From NCBI GenBank assembly GCA_032718865.1, contig JALUTQ010000004.1:2418001-2482000 (forward strand): DNA of 64,000 bases, read 5' to 3'. Source of the DNA: Tilletia caries. Lineage: Eukaryota; Basidiomycota; Exobasidiomycetes; Tilletiales; Tilletiaceae. Below, one piece after another: positions 1 to 10,070 of this stretch; positions within the stretch are counted from its first letter, which is position 1; each line of letters starts with the position of its first letter. The notes below the pieces were generated by a model. It saw only the letters and a list, made by a program, of their open reading frames with translations. It made no database searches and had not been told where the DNA came from. Both the position numbers and the translations under genes were made by a program.

Positions 1-59
1 GTCCTCAATTGAATGCCTTACTGTTGATTCATGCCCCCCACGACCGAGATTTGTAGGAA

Positions 60-775
60 AGATCATACATATATAGGGAAAGGGAGAGGATGGTAATATT
101 TGAATACTATAGTATGCCAGTAGTAGTACTATAGTAGTTGAATAGTATGAGTATAGTATACTATACTTCTTTGAACGGGGTTATACTACTACTATAGTAG
201 AACAATACTACTCCTATAGAACTACTATAGTATAAGTAGTATAGTACTTACTATACTAGACTCATGTCGCACCGAAATTCATTATACTATAGTAGCACTA
301 TAGTATGCATATACTACTACTATCCTAATACTATACTACTAGTATAGGATGGATATAGGATAAAATCCAGTGGGGTAGTATACTAGTAGTATAGGACTGC
401 AATACTACTAGAATTCCTCCTCCGACCAGACATTTCTCACGAGTAGTATAGTATACTATAGTATGGGTATAGGATAGCTATAGTATATTTCATTGCTACT
501 ATACTACTACTATATTACAAGTATAGTGTTACTATATTACTACTGTAGTAGTAGTATAGAGCCTTTATGAGTATCTCTATAATAGTATGATAGTATGGCT
601 GCTCCCAGAGAAACAGGCCATGGAGTTCTCAGTAGTATAGAGTATAGTATATTATACTAGTACTATAGTCAACTATACTAGTACTATAGTATAAGTATAG
701 TAGAACATCTGCCTACTATACTCATACTATATGATGACAGTAGTAGTAATATAGTACTTCTCCCATCAACAGGAT
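60..775. repeat. AT-rich island of TATAGTA/TACTATA words
   Basis: This stretch is almost wholly built from short self-complementary words such as ACTATAGTA, TAGTAGTA and ATACTACTAC, so both strands look alike. No open frame of note crosses it. The base composition contrasts sharply with the GC-rich genes elsewhere. A sister island lies at about 3205-3720, so the kinase relic sits between two of them. The words are irregularly spaced rather than in a strict tandem array. Its origin (satellite, remnant of a replicating repeat, heterochromatin) cannot be told from the sequence alone. Confidence 0.8.
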
Positions 776-825
776 CGACAAAAAGACACGATGCTTCTTC
801 AAATTGCTGGGGATATCATCGAGAG

Positions 826-3093
826 TCAGGTCAAATCAACCATCAGAAGGGTTCTATCTGGCGCAGGGTACTTCTTCCAGGACGGATGCTGACGGATGCC
901 TTGCGCGGATGGACGTCATTTGGGCTCCAAGACGAAGATGGACATGATGAACGACAGTTCGTCCTTGTCAAGAGCCAGAGCCGCGTTGGATCCGCTTTGC
1001 AAAGGGCAAAAGAACGCGCGCCATCAATGCTCGCATCGGCTTCCGGAAACTCATAGACGGTGCGACGATCGATGCCGGTCACCTCGATCATGCTCTTGAA
1101 GCATGCCAGATTTGAAGACGCATCGAAAAGCCGACCGCCCTTCCGTAGTTCGGCGTAAATCGTACCCAACGGCCAGATGTCCATAGACTCATCCGCAAAG
1201 TGGTTGTTGAACAGTTCTTCCGGTGGGCGATACCCAATCGTTCCACAGGGCCTCGCAAGACGCTGAGCGGGGTTCTTGACCTTGGCGAGGCCGAAGTCGG
1301 TAATTCGACAAGTGTAGTCCTTGAAGACAAGGACGTTTTCCGGCTTGAGGTCGCAATGGATCCAGCCGCGCTTATGGATCCAGCTAAGTCCAGCGACAAC
1401 CTGCTGGAGGAATGTTTTCGCAGTGATCACGTCGACCCCTGCCCTGTTGACGCGGATCACCTTGTCGAGAGACGCCGTCGTCAGTGGGAGGATGATGTCG
1501 ACGTAAGGGCCGGCTGGGTCTGCGTTGTATATAACATCCTTCAAATGGATGACGTTATTGTGACCGTTGCAGCGCCGCAGTGCGGCAACTTCGCGAAGGA
1601 TGTACCGATTCGGCACTGGGTCGCCTTCGTCCCACTGCTGCCTTTTTTTGGCGACCTCGAAGTTGGGCAAGAGTCTGTCGATGCAGTGATAAACCGTCCC
1701 AAACCCACCCTGTTCGATCGGCTGGGTTCCCTCCTTGACGGGGTACCGACCGGTCGACCGCCATTCCACAGGTGGTTTCCAGCCCTGTGGTTGCGCAGGA
1801 GCGGCCGCTTGTGGGGCAAGGGGTTGACGCGGGCCGGCTGAAGGAGGGGGCGACGGAGGAAGAGCACCAGCGACGCCAGGAGGACGAGGCGGAGGCGGAG
1901 GAAGAGAAGCTCCGGCTGGTGCGGCTCCGGCTCCAACGAACCCGGCGACAACGGAGGGTGAAGCTGCATGCGGAGGAATGGGAGACGGTGGTGCGGCTCC
2001 AGCTCCAATGGACCTGGCGACGACGGAGGGAGGACGACGCGAAGGCTCAGGGAGAGGAGCTCCGGCTGGTGCTGCTCCATCGAACCTGGCGACGACGGAG
2101 GGAGGACGAAGCAAATGAGCAGGGAGAGGAGCTCCGGATGGTGCTGCTCCATCAAGCCCGGCGACGACGGAGGGAGGACGAAGCGAAGGCGCATGAAGCG
2201 ATGGCGCATGAAGCAAAGGCGCAGGGAGAGGAGCTCTCGCTGGTGCTGCTCCAGCGGACCCGGCGACGACGGAGAGAGACGCTCCGTCAGGCAGCGGAAG
2301 AGGGGCCGGTGGTGCTTCGCCTCCTCCGAACCTAGCGACGGCGGATGGCGTATCTGGGTGGCGTACGGAGTCGGAGCTGATTGATAGGACGGGGACTTCG
2401 GGGGGCGAGGGTGAATCTCCATCTCTTTGGTCAGGTGAGAGATCGACTGCTGCTGCAGCGATGTTTGGCCTCGCCTCGCCGCGCAGGTTAGGCCGGGCGA
2501 GATCTGCGTGTAATGGCAATATATAATAAATAAAACAGATAAAATAGATGTAATTTGGTGCTGGAAGACACTACTCACTTAGAATAGAAGCAGGGAACAC
2601 GAGAAGTCCGTACACTCGGGAATCTCGAAGGACGTCCGCGGCGGCGCGTCGTGCAATGTTGCCGTCCTTCTCGATGAGCCGGGCGAACAGGAGGGGGAGC
2701 ATTTGCTCGGCGGCGCGCGCCAGCGAGAGTTCGGAACACTCTGTCACGCGCTGGCGCAGCCGCTTCTTGATGGCCTCAGCGACAATGAGAGAGTGGTAAG
2801 GCCCGTAATAGCCGGAGCCTCGAATATCGGTAAGCTGGAAGTCGTAAGGTCGGTCGCGGAGCTCGGCGGCGACATCGGTAAGGAGCTCGTCTGTCGATAT
2901 CGCATCGTCAACGAAGATGCGCTCGATGACACCCGGCTCCACTGAGGTGGGCCAGCCGTACCTCTTACCGAGAGGAGATTTCGAAGTCGAGGTTGACTTC
3001 CGTAGGCGGTGCGGGCGCCGTTGATGTTGACCCAATTTGTGTACGCTTGGCGGCGCGCTCTCGACCAGCGGAATCCCCCTTGCGCTTGCTCAT
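826..3093 (-). pseudogene. CDK-like protein kinase gene, broken by frameshifts and a stop
   Basis: The kinase domain is clear: a Gly-rich loop (QGGFGTVY), a CDK-like helix region (LREVAALRRC), the catalytic loop HCDLKPENVL, the magnesium loop DFG and a PPEEL motif in place of APE. The catalytic loop has HCD rather than HRD, so it is of non-RD type. An intron at 2504-2578 (GTGAGT..GCAG) joins an upstream exon in frame. An ATG at 3093 opens a basic N-terminus (MSKRKGDSAG) that needs a one-base shift near 2945-2990 to reach the main frame. Near 1000-1020 the frame slips again. In the other frame, kinase subdomain XI reads LEPK, then TGA at 916-918, then RPSAQGIRQHPSW, and the ancestral stop is at 826-828. 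Between the N-terminal part and the kinase lies a Pro/Ala/Val-rich repeat region. The breaks point to a pseudogene; sequencing errors or unusual splicing are the alternatives. Confidence 0.7.
1840..2330 (-). repeat. Minisatellite inside the kinase relic
   Basis: Imperfect tandem units of about 69-72 bp recur, with the phrase GGCGACGACGGAGGGAGGAC seen near 2016, 2087 and 2158 and variants near 1946 and 2263. On the minus strand each unit encodes roughly RPPSVVAGFDGAAPAGAPLP. Unit length is a multiple of three where it is well kept, so the array expanded in frame as a low-complexity linker in front of the kinase domain. Confidence 0.75.
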
Positions 3094-3204
3094 TGGGCGC
3101 GGTGTGTATGGACTATGGGTGTGCGATGGTGGTGGATGGTAGATAGGAAGAATGCCTGAGTACAAAACGGAGTAAAGGCGAAAACCTGATGACTAATCAT
3201 GACT

Positions 3205-3720
3205 AAGCAGGAAGATTGTTACTATACTCATCCTTTATGCCTACTATACTTCCATCTGACAGTACCATACGCATACTATAGTTCTACTATAGTAGCTCAA
3301 TAGTAGTACTATAGTATCATATAGTACTACTATAGTATACTGAACGATTAATCCCGCCAGAAACAATTCAAAAGGCCGGGTGATGGGCACAAATATACTA
3401 TAGTACTACTATACCACTACTATAATAGTAGTATCAACATACTATAGTAATAAGATATACTATCGTAGGAGTATAGTATAACTGGAGGGAGTATAGTATA
3501 CTATATACATACTATAGTACTTTGAGACGACGTGCTCGGGGTCTCGGACCAAAATTGGTACTATAGTATACTATAACCTCCGCCAGATTTTGAAATAGTA
3601 TATAGTATGTTTTCAAAAAAAATTCTCCCGGGACCCGATAGTATATAGTATGTTTTTGCAAATAGTATATATACTATAGTATATAGGAATACTCCATACT
3701 CCAATAGTATGTTCAACTGG
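3205..3720. repeat. Second AT-rich TATAGTA/TACTATA island
   Basis: Same word composition as the island at the left edge of the window (ACTATAGTA, TACTACTATA, ATAGTATATAG). It lies just upstream of the kinase relic and just left of the candidate MITE. No coding potential is visible. Confidence 0.75.
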
Positions 3721-3741
3721 CCAGGATCGTCGGGAACGCTA

Positions 3742-4468
3742 TACAGACGGGGGACAGTGAGTGGGTCGAAATTCGCACATTTTTGCCATTGCACACCTCC
3801 GAGCTCGACACACAATACATAAACACCCTGCCTTCCAAAGAAATGAATTGTAGCTATCATAGATAACAAGCACCTCCCGCTTGATTGAGGGTCATTGATA
3901 GGCGGGTCGTTGAGAACGGTGGTGCTGAAGAAATGTACAGTTCAGAAATTTTTGGACAGTGTGTGGGTCAATTTTCAATCCATTGTATCGGGCGATCGAT
4001 CGCGAAGCTCTTCTGAGTGAAGTTTGTCTCATCCAAAAGCGCTCATGGCGGAACGAACATCGACCCCCCAAAACTCGCCAACCACCCCTGCACTCCAGAC
4101 CACCCAGCTCCTCAACCAGTGGACCAATTCACCTCAATACACCTGCTACGTTTTTTTCTTAGATAGTACTCCAAACTCTTTCTCTGTTCTGACACTGCTT
4201 ATTCAGGTGGATTTGGTGTGGTTGGTGTTCAAAGTCGTTGTACAATTTTTTTTCAATGAATCTCGAAATCTCAGATCGACCTCGACCTGCTCGCAGCACC
4301 ATAGCTCAGCCGTTAGCAAGGAAAGTACGTCTCAAATTTGCATGGCGGGTCGCTGTGGGCTAAGAAATACAGTCCATGTGTCTGCGGCTACTTTTGTTGT
4401 GTTGTGTGGTAGTTATGGTGACCGACCCACTCACTGTCCGACGACCCACTCACTGTCCCCCGTCTGTA
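3742..4468. mobile_element. Candidate MITE with 25-bp terminal inverted repeats and TA duplication
   Basis: Positions 3742-3768 and 4442-4468 are perfect 27-bp reverse complements. Read as TA plus a 25-bp TIR beginning CAGACGGGGGACAGTGAGTG, this gives a 2-bp TA target duplication outside an inverted repeat starting CAG. That is the layout of Tc1/mariner-type elements. The inner part of the TIR recurs sub-terminally: a direct copy one period (19 bp) inside the right end at 4423-4439 and a degenerate copy at 3954-3970. The 673-bp interior has no transposase-like frame, so the element would be non-autonomous. Family assignment is inference from the ends only. Confidence 0.6.
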
Positions 4469-5694
4469 GACAAATTCTCTGCTCCCAGGATGTGTTCCGT
4501 CGCCTCGGAGGCTGTGCTATCGGCCCGATAGCCTCGCATTCCTTATCTTATCTTCCTTTCTCAGACTCCACTCCAGACTCCATTCCCTTTGTTACGCACT
4601 CCTCCACTTCCCTTTGACCTTGCCACTTTCTCCCAGGCTCGTGATCATGATCATCGCTCCCAGCAGCTCTCCCTATAACTCCCTCTCTCTTGTACATAAT
4701 TCCCTTCTCTTTAGTCTTTCCTCTCAATCAATCCTCACACTTCTCACTTCGCCTACTTGTTGGTTGCGGTACTTAGTGATAAGTAACTGTGAGCATAGAG
4801 GCTCGGACGCCTCGTAATATACTGAGAATACAGAGGGAGCGAGGGAGCGAGCCTCGATTTTGGTTTGCATTCGTGGAGTGCTTCACTGCTTCCTCACCTC
4901 GCCGCCCGTCGCACCTCCCAAATTCGAAAGTTGTTTTCAAACCCGGGGGACGATTTGAAACCTCATTCTCAATCGTTGTGCATCTTGCTGTACCGTACCA
5001 TCCTGTGATGAACCTCTCGGCCGAGTCTTCCTGAAAGACTCGGGCTGTATAATCTGGGGAATTTTGACCCCAAGAGGCAGCAACATCACGTGCTGCACTC
5101 AATAATATATGCCAAAAGACTTCTATGAAATTGAAAAGAAGGGTCCAGGTGGGGAACAGTCGAACAGAGGCCTCGTTCACTGGATTGTTCTGATGGTACA
5201 GCAGCAGAGCGTCTATCCGTTTCAGTGCATCAGCGATGCACATGTCTGTAAGACCCAGACGCTAGGGTCTGGCCCTCCTGTCAGTCTGTCCCTTTGCCCT
5301 TTCTGTCTGTAGCTCTGAGAGCGCGTCCCGCCAGCCCATTCTTGCCCGAAGTAAAGCGATCCTGAGGCTCGACAGTGAAGCGAAGCGGCTGGCAGAGACC
5401 ATGAGAGTGGCATGAAGGGCCGCCTGAGGACGACTTACTACGGAAAGGCGTTCGCAGAGAGGCGGGACGTAGTGAGCCCACTTACACGGAGGGCAGAAGA
5501 ACTTAAACCGACGGAGGTTGGAAGGTATTGCTGAGGGCCTGACTCTGAGGCGCCGACGGATGGACGGAGGAAACCACAGCGTTACGGTAAAGTGTGGATA
5601 CGAGTGGTGAAATTTTGAGCTTTCAGAGCGGAGGAAGCAGGAGAGAGGAGAGTGCAAGGAGCAGTGGACAGAGAGATCAAGATTCAGCGACGTG
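4469..5694. other. Intergenic, no supported gene
   Basis: Several short open frames occur on both strands, none with recognisable motifs or a convincing start. The right part probably contains the 3' terminal region of the DIRS-like element, but I could not identify its terminal or internal repeats by eye. Confidence 0.5.
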
Positions 5695-7068
5695 TCAGGA
5701 TGCAGGAGGCGGAGAAGACGGGCCCAGACGGCGCTGCAGAGGGGCGAGGCCAAGAACAGGATCACGGAGATAGACTCTGAAGGAGTCGGAGGCCCAGCCT
5801 CCCAAAAGTTTGATCTCCTCCACTGTGGCGCCGGCATGCCAATAGTAGGTGGCTGCCCCAATGCGGAACGAATGACCGGAGAAAGATGGGCGTCCAGCCA
5901 TGCGCAAGGCGTCAGCAAAGGTATTGAGCATGGTCACCTTCGACAGTGGAGTCATCCGCCAGCCTGAGCCCGCACGGACTTTGTAAGAGAAGAGAGAAGT
6001 AGAAGCAGAATCGAGACTGGGAACAGAGTTGAGAGATAGATGCCACAACAAGGCCTGCACGGGGTCCAGTTCAGCCATTTGTGTGCACAGAACCTTTGTC
6101 ATCCCGTCCTGGCGGGTGGTCTTCGTCCAAGGAAGGGCTACTCCCAGCGCGTGAGAGCCGTCAGGGAGAGAACGAACAGGGCCCACTGCCGCACGGGTGA
6201 AATGGCGGGCGGGATTGAAGAAGGTTGCGGAAGGAACAGTGGTCTCCCCAAGGCGACAGGCAGACCAGAAAGACATGAGAGCGCACGCCCACACAGCGGC
6301 GTGCAGAGGATTGTGAGTTGGATCAAGAAAAAGACGAGCAGAGAAGAGGTCGGGAAGTTCGATAGGAGGACGGAGCGGGAGCTTGGCTGGGGCCAGCTTC
6401 CCCACGCCCTGCAGTGCGCGGTCGATGATGTCAAACCGCTGCCACCGCAGACCCCAGGTCTCGTGCCACGCTGCGAGAGCGGCGAGGTGATTACCGACTG
6501 TCTTCCGTGCGCGCGAACCTGCTTGCGCGCAGACAAAAGCGAGAAGAAGACCTTCTGAAATTGGAAAGATGTGACGGACGGAAAGACCGAGATCGAAACA
6601 GAAACGCATGAACACCCCCACACTGTAGCCATAGTTCGCGCGCGTGGAGGTTTCCAGAGCCGCCTGGAGCGTGTGAGCGACGACGAGGTTCAGATGAGTC
6701 GAGGCTGGAACAGGAGAGCCGGAAGAGAGAAGGAGAGTTGGACTGGGCATGAGGCCCGGCCGCCATTTCAAGAGTCGTTCGGCGGCCGGGACGTTTGGAA
6801 ACAGGGCGAGACGCAAGGCGGTCTCATCCTCTGGGAAAGAGTGCGACCCGAGAGGAGGCGGGAACGCGGAGGGGATCATCGTGTCAACATCATTGCTTCC
6901 CCCGAAACTGTTGAGCTGGATTCGCCCCTTTCCTGCGTTCACCCGCCGATGCTCCTTGAGAACGTACTCAATCGATGGGAACAACATCGAGGTACGGAAC
7001 GAGGGACGGGGGAAGCTTGATTGGGGGCAGCCGTGGGCCGTCCGGGAACACGCCACGCGATGGGCCAT
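5695..7068 (-). CDS. Tyrosine recombinase of a DIRS-like retroelement
   Basis: A 457-aa open frame starting with ATG at 7068. The C-terminal half carries the tyrosine-recombinase catalytic layout: an Arg in SACRLGETT (about residue 270), HSFRIGAATYY (the HxxR box), GGW about 20 residues later and a Tyr in FRVYLRDP as the likely nucleophile. The N-terminal half (residues 130-230) looks like the SAM-like core-binding domain. In DIRS elements this enzyme replaces the integrase and inserts a circular DNA intermediate without target duplication. The frame starts 100 bp inside the end of the RT/RNase H frame, in a different phase, which is the usual compact DIRS arrangement. The frame is open, unlike that of its RT partner. 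Activity cannot be judged from this alone. Confidence 0.88.
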   Translation of the reverse strand: MAHRVACSRTAHGCPQSSFPRPSFRTSMLFPSIEYVLKEHRRVNAGKGRIQLNSFGGSNDVDTMIPSAFPPPLGSHSFPEDETALRLALFPNVPAAERLLKWRPGLMPSPTLLLSSGSPVPASTHLNLVVAHTLQAALETSTRANYGYSVGVFMRFCFDLGLSVRHIFPISEGLLLAFVCAQAGSRARKTVGNHLAALAAWHETWGLRWQRFDIIDRALQGVGKLAPAKLPLRPPIELPDLFSARLFLDPTHNPLHAAVWACALMSFWSACRLGETTVPSATFFNPARHFTRAAVGPVRSLPDGSHALGVALPWTKTTRQDGMTKVLCTQMAELDPVQALLWHLSLNSVPSLDSASTSLFSYKVRAGSGWRMTPLSKVTMLNTFADALRMAGRPSFSGHSFRIGAATYYWHAGATVEEIKLLGGWASDSFRVYLRDPVLGLAPLQRRLGPSSPPPAS

Positions 7069-9019
7069 CGGCGGGGTTTAGATCGGTTTCGATGTAGGAG
7101 ATGTCGAGACGGACGTTGTGCTCGCGCTCGAGGCCAACGACGCGCTTGAGCACCGTGTTCTGCTAATGATTGCGGCCTCTACCGAGCTTGTAGCACGCAA
7201 TGACACCCTGATTGTCTGAACGAAAAGTGATGCGAGAGCCCTCCGCACCCTGACCTAGCGCTGCAAGCATGCCCAGCTCCAAGGCAACCGCCTCTCCCCA
7301 GCCGATGCCACGTCCGTCTTTCTTCCATCCGTCGTGCCAGCGCCACGCAGACCAGCCATTGCCGACGATAATGCCAACGCCCCACTCCGTGGACGCATCC
7401 ACCCAAACAGTATGGGGGAAGATGCGCGGAGGGGGCGCAAAAGATCGCACGAAGGGGGTCTGCGAGAGAGCGAGCAGCCAGATGTTGACCTCCTTCCTCA
7501 CTTCGGGCTGGACGATGAGCTTCCGGAACGGTTCAGCCAGGGGCCAGCGCGTGATGAAACGCCCGAGCTCGGCAAGGAAGGGGCGAAGGTCCCTGGCGAC
7601 GAAGGCGACGTGCTGAAGACACCCGTGAAGTTGGAGAACGTCGGACAGAGACGCTCTCTCGGCGTTCCGCATGTCTCGAGCGCGCTCTGCGTACCGCTCT
7701 GCCTTATCCCGCGGGAGTACCACCTTTCGCTCCGCAATGTTGAACACCCAGCCGACGTACTTGGGCGAGCTGCAGAAATCCACTGTCTTTTTATGATTCC
7801 ACGGGAAGTCCAGCCCTTCCGTCGCCTCGATGACATCCGCTGCCTTGACAGAGTCGTTGAGCCGCAGCACGAGGAAGTCATCGACCCAACGAAAGATCCG
7901 TACCCGATGCATCAGCCTCTTAGTGATGATAGCCTTGACGCAATCCGCCACCCGACCCCAGACGCCCGTCGCCGATACCAGACCAAAAGGAAGGAAGAAA
8001 TCGAAGTAAAATTCTCCCTCTCGCAGCTGCACGACGAGGCCGGGAAGCTGTGAGCGCAGGGCGAGGATGCCTCTAAATGCCTCCTGAGCATCAAAGGTTG
8101 CCCCTTCCACGAGCTTGCCGAGATTGAGAAGAGCAGCGAAGACCTCCGTCACGTCGTCCCAGGTCGTTAGATACTCGTCCGACACAACGTAGCTGTTGAT
8201 GCTGGGGTATGAACCGTCGCGGGGGTAGGACAGGTCTTGAACGAGGCGCCAGTCTCCATTGGACTTGGGTATGAGACCCATTGGTGACGACTGGAAAGGT
8301 CCCAGAACCGTCTCGACCTCCGTCCGGGTGAAGGGACCAGCCCAACGACCCTTCTCGATCTCACTTGCAGCAATCCTCCCCAACACGTCCTCATTCTCCG
8401 TGGCCGAGAGGTGGTTCGGCGGGGTCCTGGTCTCCCTGAGTGGTGGGATTCCAAAATCGAACCCATTGCGGAGCCCAGCCAGCAGGTCTCCGTAATCGTC
8501 CATGAGACCCAGCTCCAGCAGCACGCACTCAAACCCATCAGCGTTGAGCGGGCGCTGCGCTGATTCCAGCTCCGGCCTAAGCTTGTGAAGGACCTCCACA
8601 CTGCTGAGCACCGTGAGACTTCGATCCGCAGAGAGAGCAGAGGTGGGGCCAGCAAGGGGGGGAGAGGTTTGTGCAGGTGCCTCGGTTGTATGACATGCAG
8701 ATGGATGTGTGGTCACTGACGCGGAGCAGGTGTCGTCGCTCGTTGCGGTACGCATACGGGGTGGTGCGACCCGCGGTGGCAGTGGTGCAGGTGGCGACGT
8801 CGTGTGGGAACTTGTCTGTGGCCCTTCCGCAAATGAAGCATGCCCCCGAGGCAGAGCGGGATCCGCCTGAGGGGCTGGGCCGAAAGGGCAGACGAGGAGC
8901 GGGGTGGCGTGAACGGGGTGGAGCTTTGGGGGTCGGTCGGGAAGGGCCAGCAGAAGGGGAATGAGCCTGGGCGAGCGGGCCCAAGAGACCCAAGGACGTG
9001 TGGTGCGGAAGGGAGCCAC
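6968..9019 (-). pseudogene. DIRS-like reverse transcriptase/RNase H with an in-frame stop
   Basis: RT motifs appear in order: SSPMGLIPK, GDWRLVQDLSYPRDGS, FDAQEAFRGI, LPFGLVSATGVWGRV and the catalytic box RWVDDFLVLR, where VDD replaces the more usual YxDD. RNase H follows, with VWVDAS, a Glu in WGEAVALELGML and FRSDNQGV supplying the acidic residues. The frame then meets TAG at 7163-7165 (after LGRGRNH) and continues in the same phase with QNTVLKRVVGLEREHNVRLD to a stop at 6968. A single nonsense change therefore cuts off the RNase H tail. The frame is open to 9019 and overlaps the gag frame, so the true start of pol is uncertain (perhaps near 8650). Confidence 0.85.
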
Positions 9020-9537
9020 TGTATTCGTTCGCCTGTCTGATGGCGATGACGTGGGACCAGATGTTGGGTTGCCACAACTTGGGATTTGGGCGGTTGGATC
9101 CGATGGTGCTGGTGTAATAGTGCTGGCGCAAGAGAGCGGAGTACTTCGCGGTCATTGCCCAGTTTCCCTGCCTCTTCGTGATACTCTCATAAACGACCTC
9201 CCATGCCGCAGCTTCGTTCGTAAGGATGGTCCGCTTGACAGGATCAATCTGCTGCTGAGCCACGTGCCGGATGGCCTCGATGTGTCGTTTGGATGCGTGG
9301 AAATAAGTTTCGAAATCAAGAAGCTCGTCCGAGACAGCAGCCTTAGGTGGATCCAGCATGGATCCCAACTGGTCCAGCAGTCGTTGCCCCGTTTCCGAGA
9401 TCGTCGGTGCCTTGTTATAGCCCGCGGCTATGCCTTCTGGCGTGAAATGCCATAGTTCGAGATAATGAGACCCTGCGACCTTATTGAGCGTGGTCTGACA
9501 GGGGAGTTGCACTACCTCCCCCAGTCCCCACCGTGCC
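8577..9537 (-). CDS. DIRS-like gag, zinc-knuckle part, 5' end cut by a solo LTR
   Basis: The frame encodes an N-terminal helical part followed by a Pro/Ser-rich linker and a Cys-rich C-terminus. One box is CFICG followed by HDVATC; the second, CSLCGSKSHGAQQC, fits the CX2CX4HX4C retroviral-type zinc knuckle exactly. This is a nucleic-acid-binding capsid protein of the element. The frame has no ATG at its left; it is open up to the target duplication of the solo LTR at 9543, so the insertion separates it from sequences upstream. Joining across the LTR at the TSD puts it one base out of phase with the frame at 10071-10635, which suggests a further lesion or that the two were separate frames. 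Confidence 0.75.
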
Positions 9538-9595
9538 GTGGGTGTAACACGGTCACTTCAGGACTCACTTCGGTACTCACTTCGGCCTTAGCACG

Positions 9596-9715
9596 GACCT
9601 CCACTCCGGACTTAGTTCTCGCAGTTTCCAACTTCCGGACATCATCCCAACTTCCGGACGCAACTTCCAGACACAACTTCCGGACACCACTTCAACTTCC
9701 GGACACACTTTCAAC
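9596..9715 (+). repeat. Short tandem motif ACTTCCGGACA in the LTR U3
   Basis: The phrase CTTCCGGAC or a one-base variant occurs about six times with spacings of about 12-25 bp, upstream of the LTR TATA box. Clustered copies in this position suggest transcription-factor sites, but that is inference. Confidence 0.65.
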
Positions 9716-9914
9716 ACACACCTCCACCTCGGCCTTCGGCTCTTCCAACATCACGCCACCTTCCCTCTCTGATCTCTTGGCTTTGGCATTCTCTTTCTTG
9801 GCTCTCCTCCTTCTCTGCTTCATCTCTCCTCGTGCCCACGTTCTCTTGTTCTCCGCCTCCGCTCTCTCTCTCCGCTCCTTCGCTCCTCTTCCTCGCTAAC
9901 TTCACCCTCGAAGG

Positions 9915-9921
9915 TATATAA
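9915..9921 (+). promoter_or_regulatory. TATA box of solo LTR 1
   Basis: TATATAA in the context AAGGTATATAAGCAG, followed by C/T-rich sequence, about 150 bp before the LTR 3' end. Confidence 0.6.
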
Positions 9922-10070
9922 GCAGCCCCATTCTCTGCCAGATCCTGTACCTAGCTCTTTACCCTTGACCACCAGTTCCTCACCCGATCTACTCTATCCA
10001 CATCTCCTTTCCCAACATTCATGAACCTTGCCCTTCACTTCTTGCCCTGATCCACCCCCGTCACAGTGGG

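Larger units (their letters stand above)
9543..10065 (+). mobile_element. Solo LTR (523 bp) inserted in the DIRS gag, TSD GTGGG
   Basis: Starts TGTAACACGG and ends CCCCGTCACA, so it has the TG..CA ends of an LTR with a TGT..ACA inverted terminus. It is flanked by GTGGG at 9538-9542 and again at 10066-10070, a perfect 5-bp target duplication. A TATA box (TATATAA, 9915-9921) followed by a pyrimidine-rich start region shows the LTR is oriented on the plus strand, opposite to the host element. No internal retrotransposon sequence remains, as expected after LTR-LTR recombination. Confidence 0.88.

Noticed and set aside
1541..2578. 345-aa minus-strand frame with Leu/Arg/Ser repeats
   Set aside because: It is an alternate phase of the same minisatellite; the kinase phase carries the catalytic motifs and an in-frame splice junction.
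2945..2975. 27-nt intron (GTAAGAG..CTCAG) in the kinase relic
   Set aside because: It is shorter than any plausible spliceosomal intron here, and removing 27 nt does not change phase, so it would not join the two frames; a one-base indel fits better.
4773..5243. 156-aa minus-strand frame between the MITE and the retroelement
   Set aside because: Composition is not protein-like, there is no recognisable domain, and splice or promoter signals are missing.
5262..5918. 218-aa minus-strand frame overlapping the end of the recombinase gene
   Set aside because: It lies in another phase of the same strand, lacks motifs and overlaps the conserved recombinase C-terminus; it looks like a shadow frame.
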